This document shows, piece after piece, positions 1 to 7,935 of a stretch of DNA of 15,581 nt. How positions within the stretch are numbered: the stretch's first letter is position 1; each line of letters begins with the position of its first letter. The DNA comes from Burkholderiaceae bacterium (lineage in GTDB: Bacteria; Pseudomonadota; Gammaproteobacteria; Burkholderiales; Burkholderiaceae). Under the pieces are notes generated by a model, which saw nothing but the letters and a program-made list of their open reading frames with translations, searched no databases and was not told the origin of the DNA. The stretch covers positions 1-15,581 of the forward strand of contig JALREG010000120.1 in NCBI GenBank assembly GCA_023253905.1, in the 5' to 3' direction. The translations under genes were made by a program, and so were the position numbers.

Positions 1-210
1 GGCCACCACTACGTGAACGGCATGGCCGATCTGCCCGCCGCCGAGCAGGCGAACTTTTTGCGCGCGCATCCTGACCTCTATGAGCAGAGTCATGGCGCAA
101 CCCGGCTTGCCATCCGTGCGGGCATGATCGAGATGAACTCGCTCGCCTCTCCGGGCTACGCGAGCCGGGCGTTTCCCGACTGGCAGGCGATGCGCCCGCT
201 TTCGGGCTGA
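1..210 (+). CDS. C-terminal end of an unrecognised protein (partial)
   Basis: An open frame enters from the left edge and ends at TGA 208-210, giving 69 residues that start GHHYVNGMADLP. I do not recognise the family. Visible features are an HH pair at the left edge, a segment FLRAHPDLYEQSHG, and a Trp- and Pro-containing tail ending in AMRPLSG. There is no transmembrane segment. Codon use is GC-rich like its neighbours, with G or C favoured at third positions, which supports real coding. The first ATG in frame lies at 22-24, but the frame is open to the edge, so the true start is probably outside the window. It converges with the minus-strand TIM-barrel gene, with only 19 bases between the two stop codons, so it belongs to a different transcription unit. 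Confidence 0.6.
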   Translation, partial: GHHYVNGMADLPAAEQANFLRAHPDLYEQSHGATRLAIRAGMIEMNSLASPGYASRAFPDWQAMRPLSG

Positions 211-229
211 CCCGGCCCCGGCTGAATGA

Positions 230-1108
230 TCAGTCGAGCCCGAGCGCCTGTAGCGTGCCGCGCAGATAGCCCGCAGCAAACGCTGCCGAACCGGGCCCGT
301 CGGGTTGGTAGTCAAAGGGTTCAACCGCAAGCCAGCCGCCGTAAGACTGCCTTGCCAGCGCTTGGAGAATAGGCGCGAAGCGATCGTCGCCCTGCCCAGG
401 CGCGCGCAGGTTCCGGTCATTGAACTGAATGTGGGCCAGCAGCCCGCTTGGCCAATGGAGATCGATCACCTGTTCAAGCGGCAGCGCTTCGGTCTTGCCG
501 CCCGAACACGTATCGAGCATGGTTCGCAAACCCGGCTGATTGATGTTGCGCACCACAGCCATTCCCTGCTCAACCGTGTTGATGATCGAGGTCTGGTCAA
601 CCGAGAGCGGCTCAACGCAGTACTGAACCCCGGCCCGCGTGGCGGCCGCGCCCGCCTCAGCCCAGCATTCGGTGGCCAGTGCCAGCGCTTCGGCATGTGA
701 CTGGCCTGGCCAGACCGACCGTTGTTTGCCGGAGCCATGAACCAGGTAATGGCCACCCATCAGCGCGCAAAGCTCCACGCACCTCACCATCCAACGCGCG
801 GTACGGCGTCGGGTTGCTTCATCAGGGCTGGTCATGGAGAAGCCCGCTGGCTTCACCAGCAGCCAATGCAGCCCCGAGATCGCCAGGCCGTGATCGGCCG
901 CGACCGCGCGAACCTGCTCCGCGTCACGGTCAGAGATCGTGGTCGGGTCATCGGCCAACGTGAAGGGCGCAACCTCAAGCCCGGTGTAGCCCAGCGCAGC
1001 CGCCAATGCGCACTGCCGATCAAAAGGAAGATCGCCAATCACCTCGTTACAGAGCGAGAGCCGCTTCGCGAGGCCCTTGGCGGGTGGAGTGAAAGAAAAA
1101 GTACTCAT
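230..1108 (-). CDS. Sugar phosphate isomerase/epimerase family protein (xylose isomerase-like TIM barrel)
   Basis: This 292-residue cytoplasmic protein has the AP-endonuclease-2/xylose-isomerase TIM-barrel pattern. Family members isomerise or epimerise sugars and sugar-like acids, or dehydrate inositol derivatives, using a divalent metal. Candidate metal ligands fall in the expected order: Glu166 in CVEPLS, Asp199 in MLDTC, His226 in HIQFNDRN and Glu263 in AVEPFDY. The frame stays open upstream to 1381, but ATG at 1108-1106 is chosen. It gives a normal-length protein, and the extension is low-complexity sequence antisense-like to tctA. The ATG overlaps the tctA stop as ATGA (1108-1105), so translation is probably coupled and this is the last gene of the transporter array. 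The substrate is unknown; the context suggests a product of the imported compound. There is no signal peptide. Confidence 0.85.
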   Translation of the reverse strand: MSTFSFTPPAKGLAKRLSLCNEVIGDLPFDRQCALAAALGYTGLEVAPFTLADDPTTISDRDAEQVRAVAADHGLAISGLHWLLVKPAGFSMTSPDEATRRRTARWMVRCVELCALMGGHYLVHGSGKQRSVWPGQSHAEALALATECWAEAGAAATRAGVQYCVEPLSVDQTSIINTVEQGMAVVRNINQPGLRTMLDTCSGGKTEALPLEQVIDLHWPSGLLAHIQFNDRNLRAPGQGDDRFAPILQALARQSYGGWLAVEPFDYQPDGPGSAAFAAGYLRGTLQALGLD

Positions 1109-2601
1109 CGGTGGGCGATGTCCTGGGAGCCGGTCACACGTTGCCAGAGCCGCCGTGCCGCCGGGACCTGCGACAGCAGCACGATCAGAACGATGAGCGC
1201 CAGCACGGCGCTCAGCGGTCGGGTAAAGAATGGCAGCAGGCTGCCATCGGAGAGCACAAGCCCGCGCCGAAGCGTTTTGTCGACGATATCGCCCAGCACC
1301 AGTCCGAGCACAAAGGGCGCTACCGGATAGCCGCGCCGACGCAAGAAAAAGCACACCACGCCCACGCCCATCATCACCCACACATCAAAGAGCCGCTGGC
1401 TGATGGAGTAGGCGCCCAACACGCAGAGCACAAATACGATGGGCATGAGCACCTCACGCGGCACCCTGAGCACCCACAGAAGGGGCCGCACCATAACGAG
1501 GCCGAACAGCAGAATGGCAAGGGTTGCAACCAAGGTGATCGCCACCACGTCGAACATGAACTGCGGCTGGGTGGTCATCAACATGGGGCCGGGTTGTGCG
1601 CCGTGAATGATCATGGCGGCCATCAGCACCGCCGCCGGCGCGGACCCCGGAATGCCCAGCGCAAGCGCGGGAATCATGGCGCCGGGAACCGCCGCGTTAT
1701 CACCCGTTTCAGCGGCAATCAGCCCTTCCACCGAGCCCTTGCCAAACTGATCGCGCTCGCGACTCGCGCGCCTCGCGGCGGCATAAGAACTCCAGGCTGC
1801 CATGTCTTCGCCCACGCCGGGGAGAATGCCGATGAACACACCAATCAGCCCCGAGCGAATAATGGTGCGCCAGTACTGCACCACATCTCGCAGCCGCGGC
1901 AGAATGGAATCGACCGACTCGGTCACCGCGCGCTGCAGCGGCGCTGACATCACCATCAGTACTTCGGCAAAGCCGAACGCCCCCACCAAAGCGGGAATCA
2001 GCGGAATGCCACCGCTCAGATCATGCCAGCCGAAGGTGAACCGGTCGTAGGCATGAACCGGATCCTGGCCGATGCCCGCCACAAAAAGGCCGAGCAGACC
2101 CATCAACCAGCCCTTGATGGGTTCTGAACCAGTCAGCGTTCCCGACATCAGCACACCAAGAAGGCCCAGCCAGAAAAACTCGAACGCGCCGAACTTGAGC
2201 GCGAACTCCGCCAGAACCGGCGTGAGCGCGGCCAGGCAAAACACACCAAACAAGGAGCCGGCCACTGAGCCTGTGGTGGCGATGCCCATGGCGCGTCCAG
2301 CCCGGCCTTGCCTTGCGAGCTGATTGCCATCGAGGCAGGCGGCAGCGTTGGCAGCCGTACCGGGAATATTGAGCAGGATCGAGGTGCGGCTGCCACCATA
2401 GATTGCGCCCACGTAGACGCAGACCAGCACCAGAATGGCGTCGGTAGGCTGCATGCGTACAGTGAGCGTGGTGAAGAGCGCAATGCCCAGGGTTGCTGAC
2501 AGACCCGGCAGAAGACCGATCACGATTCCCACCAGCGTAGCGCCCAGCGCATAGGCAATCTGCCAGGGCCCCGTCAGATTGACGAGGGATCCGAACAGCA
2601 T
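1105..2601 (-). CDS. tctA: Tripartite tricarboxylate transporter, large membrane subunit TctA
   Basis: TctA forms the main transport channel of tripartite tricarboxylate transporters, secondary systems fed by a periplasmic TctC receptor. From the ATG at 2601 the protein has 498 residues, a normal TctA length, with about a dozen hydrophobic segments. Family hallmarks near the N terminus are GLLPGLSATLG (residues 29-39) and YGGSRTSILLNIPGTAANAA (68-87), the glycine- and proline-rich loop typical of TctA. The start is doubtful. The GGAGG at 2622-2626 is 20 bases from this ATG but five bases from an in-frame CTG at 2616-2614. A CTG start would add LDGLT and match the N-terminal length of Salmonella TctA as I recall it. 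The gene lies 28 bases after tctB and overlaps the next gene by four bases. A citrate-like or other carboxylate substrate is inferred. Confidence 0.93.
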   Translation of the reverse strand: MLFGSLVNLTGPWQIAYALGATLVGIVIGLLPGLSATLGIALFTTLTVRMQPTDAILVLVCVYVGAIYGGSRTSILLNIPGTAANAAACLDGNQLARQGRAGRAMGIATTGSVAGSLFGVFCLAALTPVLAEFALKFGAFEFFWLGLLGVLMSGTLTGSEPIKGWLMGLLGLFVAGIGQDPVHAYDRFTFGWHDLSGGIPLIPALVGAFGFAEVLMVMSAPLQRAVTESVDSILPRLRDVVQYWRTIIRSGLIGVFIGILPGVGEDMAAWSSYAAARRASRERDQFGKGSVEGLIAAETGDNAAVPGAMIPALALGIPGSAPAAVLMAAMIIHGAQPGPMLMTTQPQFMFDVVAITLVATLAILLFGLVMVRPLLWVLRVPREVLMPIVFVLCVLGAYSISQRLFDVWVMMGVGVVCFFLRRRGYPVAPFVLGLVLGDIVDKTLRRGLVLSDGSLLPFFTRPLSAVLALIVLIVLLSQVPAARRLWQRVTGSQDIAHR

Positions 2602-2629
2602 CGTGAGTCCGTCCAGCGCCGCCTCCGCC

Positions 2630-3076
2630 TCAGGGAAGTCGCACCAGGAACACGTCCTGGAACAGATGCGCGATCACGAGGGCCGCAATGCTCGCGATGA
2701 TGGCAGTACGTAGTAAGAGACGGGGACGCGTAGCAGGCGAAACATTCCAGCTGAGCGTCAGCATCCAGACGAACATCACGACGGCTGCGGCGATCGCAAA
2801 CGGTATCCGCCCGAGCGCGCCAAATACAAAGATCCCGGTGAGGCCCAGGATCCCGGCGAGCTTGCCCCAGGCAATGGGCGCGGGCGGGTCTGAATCGACC
2901 TTCGCCGGTGACAGCGCGAGCGCAAGACCAAACACCAGCATGAGCACGCCCAGCACGCCGGGCACCAGGCCTGGCGCCGACCATGGCTCGATGTTAAGCG
3001 ACGCCAGCCGGTCCATCCGCCAGGCCCCGATTGACACCGCGGCACCCAGCACCGCCCAACCGAGGCCTGGTCTCAT
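2630..3076 (-). CDS. tctB: Tripartite tricarboxylate transporter, small membrane subunit TctB
   Basis: This 148-residue hydrophobic protein has four to five predicted membrane spans: around residues 4-18, a long stretch after the SAPGLVPGVLG segment, one around GILGLTGIFVFGAL, one around IPFAIAAAVVMFVW, and one near the C terminus (TAIIASIAALVIA). The size, the topology and the position between tctC and tctA identify it as TctB, the poorly conserved small subunit. The frame is open to 3160, but ATG 3076-3074 is preferred. It starts just before the first membrane span (MRPGLGWAVLG) and lies 16 bases after the tctC stop, whereas the longer form would overlap tctC by 68 bases with a charged, non-family extension. 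No clear ribosome binding site precedes it, so translation may depend on reading through tctC. It acts in the inner membrane with TctA. Confidence 0.88.
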   Translation of the reverse strand: MRPGLGWAVLGAAVSIGAWRMDRLASLNIEPWSAPGLVPGVLGVLMLVFGLALALSPAKVDSDPPAPIAWGKLAGILGLTGIFVFGALGRIPFAIAAAVVMFVWMLTLSWNVSPATRPRLLLRTAIIASIAALVIAHLFQDVFLVRLP

Positions 3077-3092
3077 CGCGAACGCAATTCGC

Positions 3093-4097
3093 TCAGCGAC
3101 GAATGCCGATGGACTCAGGCGTGACCTTGGCCATGCCCGCGTCCTGAAGCAGGAATGCATCCGAGATCACGGTGGGCCAGACCGCGTCATAGGCGGCCTT
3201 GCCGAAGAGCGGCGTAAAGAGCGCGCCGCGCGACGTGGCATAGGATCGGATCTTGTCGGACTTTTCGATTCTCTCGGTCCAGAGTTTCTCGACGGTCGCG
3301 ACGACTTCTGCAGGAACGCCCTTCGGGATGAAGATGCCGAAGCCGGTGGTCACCTTGGGGAAGTTCTGCACGAATTGCGTGATCGGGGGAATGGTGCCGA
3401 ACCCTTCGATCGTCAGCGCGGTATCGGCCACCACCGCCAGGGGACGCAGACGCTTGGCCTTGATCATCTCGGCCATTTCGACCGCGAGCTGCGTGGTGAC
3501 CTCGGCTTCGCCCGCCACGGTGGCGACCACTGCGGGGTTGCCGCCGTCGTAGGTGACGTGACGATACTTCGCACCGGTGGCCTTGGCGATGGTTTCCATT
3601 GCAAAGTGCCCGGAAGAACTATTGCCTGCGGTGGCGACCGACACCGGCTTGGCTTTCATCGCTTCGAGGAGCTGGGGCAGGGTCTGATAGGGCGACGCGG
3701 GGTTGACCGCCACGATCGACACATTGGTGACTGACAGGAACAGGTGAAAGTCGTCGACCTTGCTGTTCAGCATGCCCAGAAGCGGATAGGTGCCCAGTTG
3801 CTTGGCCGCGCCCGCCGTCCAGGTGTAGCCATCACGTGGGGCTTCCATCGCGTTCTTGGTGCCGATCGACCCGGCGCCGCCCGGCTGGTTGACGACCACG
3901 ATTTTCTGGCCCAACGCCGGTTCGAGCTCAGCGGCCGCCAAGCGCGTCACCTGATCGGTGGCGCCGCCTGCTGCCCACGGCACGATGATGGTGATCGGTT
4001 TGGCGGGCTTCCATTGCGCAGCCGCGGGGCCGGACAAGGCAAGCAGCAGGCCGGCTGCGAGGGGGGCGGCGAGCGCCAGTCGGCGGTTTGATTTCAT
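3093..4097 (-). CDS. tctC: Bug/TctC-family periplasmic solute-binding receptor
   Basis: This is the extracytoplasmic receptor of the TctCBA system; Bug proteins bind small carboxylates in the periplasm. It has 334 residues. The N terminus is a clear signal peptide (MKSNRR, a hydrophobic core, then GPAAA before Gln28). Mature-protein hallmarks are PITIIVPWAAGGATD (residues 34-48), which supplies the first ligand loop, NQPGGAGSIGT, and the RDGYTW segment. The frame is open to 4331, but ATG 4097-4095 has a strong ribosome binding site (AGGAGGAGA, six bases after AGGAGG) and gives an immediate signal peptide. It is followed by tctB after 16 bases. The substrate is unknown; Bug family members take citrate, glutamate, nicotinate, terephthalate and others. 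It differs strongly from the second Bug protein in this window. Confidence 0.94.
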   Translation of the reverse strand: MKSNRRLALAAPLAAGLLLALSGPAAAQWKPAKPITIIVPWAAGGATDQVTRLAAAELEPALGQKIVVVNQPGGAGSIGTKNAMEAPRDGYTWTAGAAKQLGTYPLLGMLNSKVDDFHLFLSVTNVSIVAVNPASPYQTLPQLLEAMKAKPVSVATAGNSSSGHFAMETIAKATGAKYRHVTYDGGNPAVVATVAGEAEVTTQLAVEMAEMIKAKRLRPLAVVADTALTIEGFGTIPPITQFVQNFPKVTTGFGIFIPKGVPAEVVATVEKLWTERIEKSDKIRSYATSRGALFTPLFGKAAYDAVWPTVISDAFLLQDAGMAKVTPESIGIRR

Positions 4098-4132
4098 GGG
4101 TCTCCTCCTGAGTGATCGGTATTGAACGGCGA

Positions 4133-4161
4133 ACTCTAACCCTGGGGGATGTGCCGGACAA
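4133..4161 (-). promoter_or_regulatory. Possible sigma70 promoter for tctCBA
   Basis: In the 178-base gap before tctC, the minus strand has TTGTCC (4161-4156) as a -35 candidate and TAGAGT (4138-4133) as a -10 candidate, 17 bases apart. Each matches four of six consensus bases. Transcription would start near 4126, about 30 bases before the tctC ATG. Such matches arise by chance in GC-rich DNA, so this mainly shows that the tct genes could have their own promoter instead of depending on read-through from the TRAP genes. Confidence 0.3.
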
Positions 4162-4200
4162 GGCCAGAGCCTGAGGGGATGGTTCGGTAATCGGTATGCG

Positions 4201-4222
4201 CGCAGAATCAGGACGCAGAATC
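4201..4222. repeat. 9-base direct repeat upstream of tctC
   Basis: CGCAGAATC occurs at 4201-4209 and again at 4214-4222, a 13-base period, inside the 178-base gap between the TRAP permease and tctC. A second short repeat, ATCGGTAT, occurs at 4115-4122 and 4190-4197. A 13-base period is not an integral DNA helix turn. The role is unknown; a regulator site or the remains of a small duplication are both possible. Confidence 0.4.
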
Positions 4223-4275
4223 GGCACGCGGCGGGCGGCCTTGCGCGAACGGCGACCGCTGCGGCGTTACCCCGC

Positions 4276-6852
4276 TCAAGACCCACCCGTCTCGCGTCGC
4301 ATCCTCGCCCCCTGCGATAGCCACACCGCACCGATCAGGAGCAGCGCCGGAAGGTAAAACCAGTGGGGCGTCGGCCGATCGGTGGGCACCTGCAGCGACA
4401 CCACATCCCAGCCCTGCTCAAGACCCGCCTTCTGAGCACGAGACCCGAACCGCACCGCGCCGATCTGCACCTTGTCGCCCAATGTCATCAGCTGCAGGCC
4501 CGATTGCGACAATCGCCGCCTGCCGTCCTCGCCCGCCGCACCGAGCCCAATCGCCACCGTCTTGGTGATGTCATCCCCTTCGATATTGGTGCCGCGAATC
4601 ACCATCACCAGCCGGTCATGATCGGGGACTGCGCGCGCCACCTCATAGACTTTCGCCGCGGGCTCGGCCCGGTACTCTGGCGACAGCCGGTCCATGAGAA
4701 AGTCGGGACGAAACAGAAGCAACACCGCCACCGCGAGCAGTACGTTCTCCCACCAGCGACTGCGCACCCGGAACCAGTTCATCGTGAGGGCGCTGAAAAT
4801 CAGCATCGCAAGCGTACAGGCCGCTACCACCCGCGCCAGTTCCCACCATCCATGGACATCAATCAGCAGCAGCTGCGGATTGAAAATCCAGATGAACGGC
4901 AAAATGACCGTGCGAAGCGCATAGAGCGATCCCTGGATGCCGGTCCTGATTGCGTCCTCGCCCGAGATTGCTGAAGCTGCAAACGTGGCAAGCCCGACCG
5001 GCGGCGTAATGTCGCCCATGATCCCGTAGTAAAAAACGAACAGATGGACCGCAATAAGCGGAATGATGAGACCGCTCTGCGCGCCAAGCTCCACCACCAC
5101 TGGCGCCATCAGCGTGGCCACCAGCACATAGTTGGCAGTGGTGGGAACACCCAACCCCAGGACCAGGCAGACAAAAGCAATGAAGAGCAGCATCACGATC
5201 ACATTGCCCTGCGAGACGAGCTCGACGAACTCGGTCATGCGCAGACCCAGCCCGGTCAGCGTGATACCGCCCACAATGATGCCGGCGGTGGCCGTGGCAA
5301 TGCCGATGCCAATCATGTTGCGCGAGCCGTCGTGAAAGCCCGCCACTACATCATTGATTCCATCGCGCCAGCGTCCTTCAGTCGGCTCATGACGAAGCCA
5401 TGCGATGAGCGGTCGCTGCGTGAGCATGAGGGCGATCAGCACCACCACCGCCCAGAATGCTGACAGCGATGGCGAGAGTTCCTCGATCATGAGGCACCAG
5501 ATCAGGGTGCCGATCGGCAGCAGAAAATGAAGCCCCGCCTTCACCGTAGCCCAGGTGTCCAGCACCTGTGGATCCTCGATATCGATGTCCTGCGGCAGAT
5601 CAGGCGAGCGCGCCGCCTCGCGAATCGACACCAGATAGAGCCCGGTCACCACGGCACCCACCGCCCACGGTGCAGCCTCGCCCAGCAGCGCTTTTGCCGC
5701 GAGCAGCAGGTAGTAGAGGAACGCCACCACCATGATGCTGCCCGAGAGGCCCAACCCCAGTCGGATGAAACGGTCTGAGGCTGAGCGTGGCGCGCGTTGC
5801 ACCAGCGGCACCATGCCCATCTTGAGCGCTTCAAGGTGGACGATGTAAAAGAGGCCGATGTAGGACAGCACCGCCGGAAGGAGCGCGTGCTTGACGATCT
5901 CGGCGTAGGGAATGCCGACGTACTCCACCATCAGGAAGGCGGCTGCGCCCATCACCGGAGGCATGATCTGGCCATTGACCGAACTCATGGTCTCGATGGC
6001 CCCGGCCTTCACGCCGCCATAGCCCGCCTTCTTCATGAGCGGAATCGTGAAGATCCCCCCCGAGACCACATTCGACACCGACGAGCCAGAAATCATGCCG
6101 TTCAGCGCCGATGACACCACGGCCACCTTGGCCGGCCCACCGCGCAGATGCCCAAGCGCGGCGAAGCTCACCTGCATCATGTAATTGCCGCCGCCCGCAC
6201 GGTCGAGCAGCGCACCAAACAGGACATACACAAAAATAGCGCCAGTGGAGACCCCGAGTGCAATGCCGTAGACACCCTCGGTAGTCAGCCACATATGCGA
6301 GATCAAGCGGTTAAGCGATGCGCCCTTGTGCTGAAGCACCTCAGGCATGAAGGGCCCGGCCATCGCATAGCCGATAAACAGCACGGCGAGTGCCGCCATC
6401 GGCCAGCCCACTGCCCGGCGGGTGGCTTCGAGAAGCAGCAGCAGACCCATACTTGCCGTGAACACATCAAACCCGGTGGGCTGACCAGGACGGGTCGCAA
6501 GCTGGGCGTAAAACAGCAGAAGGTAAGCCCCCGCGAAGGCGCCAGCGCAGGCGCACACCCAGTCGGTGATTGGCACGCGATCGCGCGGCGAGCGCCGCGA
6601 AGCGGGCCAGGCGAGAAACGCCAGAAAGAGCGCAAAACCGAGGTGGACCGAGCGCGCCTCGGTGTCGTTCAGAATCCCGAAACCAAGGGCGAAGGGTAAA
6701 GGGGATGCATACCAGAACTGAAACAGCGCCCAAGCGAGCGCCGCCGCAAAGATGACCTGGCTCGTCAGGCCCGACGGACTGCGTGCACCGGTATCGGCGT
6801 CAGCCACCAGCTGCTGCAGTGCCTCGGGGGCTTTCTCGATATCGGTTGCCAT
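4276..6852 (-). CDS. TRAP transporter fused permease (DctQM-type) with C-terminal DUF3394 domain
   Basis: This 858-residue inner-membrane protein is the fused 4TM-12TM permease of a TRAP-TAXI system, which imports organic acids with an ion gradient. An N-terminal block of hydrophobic segments (about residues 30-170) replaces a separate DctQ. The TRAP core has the hallmark run RGGPAKVAVVSSALNGMISG from residue 237, then a second loop with IETMSSVNGQIMPPVMG (286-302) and, further on, GLGVPTTANYVLVATLMAP. After the last core spans a soluble part of about 135 residues (723-858) follows, matching DUF3394. It includes a PDZ-like stretch, GSRAQKAGLEQGWDV, and a final membrane anchor. The start at ATG 6852 gives a short charged cytoplasmic N terminus, although the ribosome binding site is weak. 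It follows its receptor gene by 78 bases, with a hairpin in the gap. The substrate is unknown. Confidence 0.95.
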   Translation of the reverse strand: MATDIEKAPEALQQLVADADTGARSPSGLTSQVIFAAALAWALFQFWYASPLPFALGFGILNDTEARSVHLGFALFLAFLAWPASRRSPRDRVPITDWVCACAGAFAGAYLLLFYAQLATRPGQPTGFDVFTASMGLLLLLEATRRAVGWPMAALAVLFIGYAMAGPFMPEVLQHKGASLNRLISHMWLTTEGVYGIALGVSTGAIFVYVLFGALLDRAGGGNYMMQVSFAALGHLRGGPAKVAVVSSALNGMISGSSVSNVVSGGIFTIPLMKKAGYGGVKAGAIETMSSVNGQIMPPVMGAAAFLMVEYVGIPYAEIVKHALLPAVLSYIGLFYIVHLEALKMGMVPLVQRAPRSASDRFIRLGLGLSGSIMVVAFLYYLLLAAKALLGEAAPWAVGAVVTGLYLVSIREAARSPDLPQDIDIEDPQVLDTWATVKAGLHFLLPIGTLIWCLMIEELSPSLSAFWAVVVLIALMLTQRPLIAWLRHEPTEGRWRDGINDVVAGFHDGSRNMIGIGIATATAGIIVGGITLTGLGLRMTEFVELVSQGNVIVMLLFIAFVCLVLGLGVPTTANYVLVATLMAPVVVELGAQSGLIIPLIAVHLFVFYYGIMGDITPPVGLATFAASAISGEDAIRTGIQGSLYALRTVILPFIWIFNPQLLLIDVHGWWELARVVAACTLAMLIFSALTMNWFRVRSRWWENVLLAVAVLLLFRPDFLMDRLSPEYRAEPAAKVYEVARAVPDHDRLVMVIRGTNIEGDDITKTVAIGLGAAGEDGRRRLSQSGLQLMTLGDKVQIGAVRFGSRAQKAGLEQGWDVVSLQVPTDRPTPHWFYLPALLLIGAVWLSQGARMRRETGGS

Positions 6853-6876
6853 ACGGCAGATTCCCGGACGGGCGAA

Positions 6877-6914
6877 GCCGCCACCGGCGAAGCGTCATTC
6901 ACCTCGGTGGCGGC
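6877..6914 (-). promoter_or_regulatory. Intercistronic hairpin between TAXI receptor and TRAP permease
   Basis: A perfect 10-base inverted repeat, GCCGCCACCG (6877-6886) and CGGTGGCGGC (6905-6914), encloses an 18-base loop. It begins 16 bases after the receptor stop codon and ends 24 bases before the permease ATG. There is no T run after it on the coding strand, so it is not a classical terminator. A 3'-end stabiliser or partial attenuator that keeps receptor mRNA in excess over permease mRNA is the likely role, by inference. Confidence 0.55.
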
Positions 6915-6930
6915 CCAGGGCTTTACCGGA

Positions 6931-7911
6931 TTACTTGATCCAGCCCTTTTCCTTGTAATAGCGAACCGCGCCGTCGTGAAGCGGTGCCGAGTTGCCATCC
7001 TTCACCATGTTCTCGGGCTTCAGGTGCGCGAGCGCCGGATGCAGTTTCTTGAACTCGTCAAAATTGTCGAACACCGCTTTCACCACCTGATACACGGTGT
7101 CGGCCGGGGTTTTCGACGAGGCCACCACCGTGGCGAGCACGCCATAGGTCTGGGCCGGGTCTGGGTTGTTCGGGTAGAGCCCGCCAGGAATGGTGACGCG
7201 CGCGTAATAAGGACGGCTGGACAGCAGTTGATCGACCGCAGGCCCGGTGACCGACAGGAGGCGCGCACCGCAGCTGGTGGTGGGATCCTGAATGTTGGCG
7301 CTGGGATGACCCACGCCATAAAAGAAGCCATCGATCTTGCCGTCGCAGAGCGCCGGCCCGTGCTCATCGGCCTTCAGCTCGGAGGCGAGCGAAAAATCAC
7401 CCATTTTCCAGCCCATTGCACCGAGCAGCTCTTCCATCGAGGCGCGCGTGCCGGAACCGGGATTGCCGACATTGAAGCGTCGGCCCTTCATGTCGCTGAG
7501 CGTCTTGGCATTGAGTTCTTTGCGGGCGAGCACGGTGAAGGGCTCGGGGTGAACCGAGAACACCGCGCGCAGGTCGCCGTAAGCGCCACCGCTCTTGAAC
7601 TGGGCTTCGCCCTTGAAGGCGTTGTATTGAACATCCGACTGCGAGAAACCGAGATCGAGTTCACCCGCTTTGATGGTGTTCACGTTGAACACCGAGCCGC
7701 CGGTGGACTCGACCGAGCAGCGGATATTGTGCTTGGCGCGGTCCTTGTTCACCAGGCGGCAGATGGCGCCGCCTGCAGCGTAATAAACGCCCGTGACACC
7801 ACCGGTTCCGATGGTGACGAACTTCTGCTGGGCATAGACCGATGCGCCGGGAATTACGGCAGCGAGCGACGCCGCGGCAAACGCGCCGTATAGGAAAGAT
7901 TTACGCAACAT
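6931..7911 (-). CDS. TAXI-family TRAP transporter solute-binding receptor
   Basis: This 326-residue protein is the periplasmic receptor partner of the fused TRAP permease directly downstream. The N terminus is a signal peptide (MLRKSF, hydrophobic core, cleavage likely after SVYA at residue 27). The mature protein opens with the TAXI hallmark [20 protein letters not shown] (residues 33-52), followed by [26 protein letters not shown]. Towards the middle come a [13 protein letters not shown] stretch and the [16 protein letters not shown] segment. TAXI proteins bind amino acids or dicarboxylates such as glutamate; specificity cannot be predicted here. ATG 7911 is supported by AAGGAGA ten bases upstream. 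The aminotransferase stop lies 24 bases before this start, which suggests co-transcription and that the imported compound or its product is an aminotransferase substrate. Confidence 0.95.
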   Translation of the reverse strand: MLRKSFLYGAFAAASLAAVIPGASVYAQQKFVTIGTGGVTGVYYAAGGAICRLVNKDRAKHNIRCSVESTGGSVFNVNTIKAGELDLGFSQSDVQYNAFKGEAQFKSGGAYGDLRAVFSVHPEPFTVLARKELNAKTLSDMKGRRFNVGNPGSGTRASMEELLGAMGWKMGDFSLASELKADEHGPALCDGKIDGFFYGVGHPSANIQDPTTSCGARLLSVTGPAVDQLLSSRPYYARVTIPGGLYPNNPDPAQTYGVLATVVASSKTPADTVYQVVKAVFDNFDEFKKLHPALAHLKPENMVKDGNSAPLHDGAVRYYKEKGWIK

Positions 7912-7935
7912 GGTGGGATGTCTCCTTGGGATGAT

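Noticed and set aside
202..243. Inverted repeat TCGGGCT/AGCCCGA between the two convergent stop codons, as a bidirectional terminator
   Set aside because: The stem is only seven bases with a 28-base loop and no T run, and lies partly in coding sequence on both sides.
1275..1284. TTTTGTCGAC in tctA as another regulator operator
   Set aside because: It matches only one half-site core and lacks the GACAA partner; such short matches are expected by chance. The TTGTCGGAC in tctC (3253-3261) was set aside for the same reason.
1109..1381. N-terminal extension of the TIM-barrel gene by 91 codons
   Set aside because: The extension lies wholly within tctA, is not family-like, and the ATGA overlap start gives a normal-length protein.
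1111..1947. Plus-strand open frame of 278 codons opposite tctA
   Set aside because: The translation is rich in His, Gln and Arg with no family character, and it is the antisense shadow of the well-supported tctA.
2688..3734. Plus-strand open frame of 348 codons opposite tctB and tctC
   Set aside because: It runs across two real minus-strand genes and their junction and has an Arg/Gly/His-rich shadow composition typical of GC-rich DNA.
4098..4331. N-terminal extension of tctC
   Set aside because: It would bury the signal peptide and overlap the TRAP gene; ATG 4097 has a strong ribosome binding site.
6907..7893. Plus-strand open frame of 328 codons opposite the TAXI receptor
   Set aside because: It is a shadow of the TAXI gene, which has a signal peptide, ribosome binding site and family motifs.
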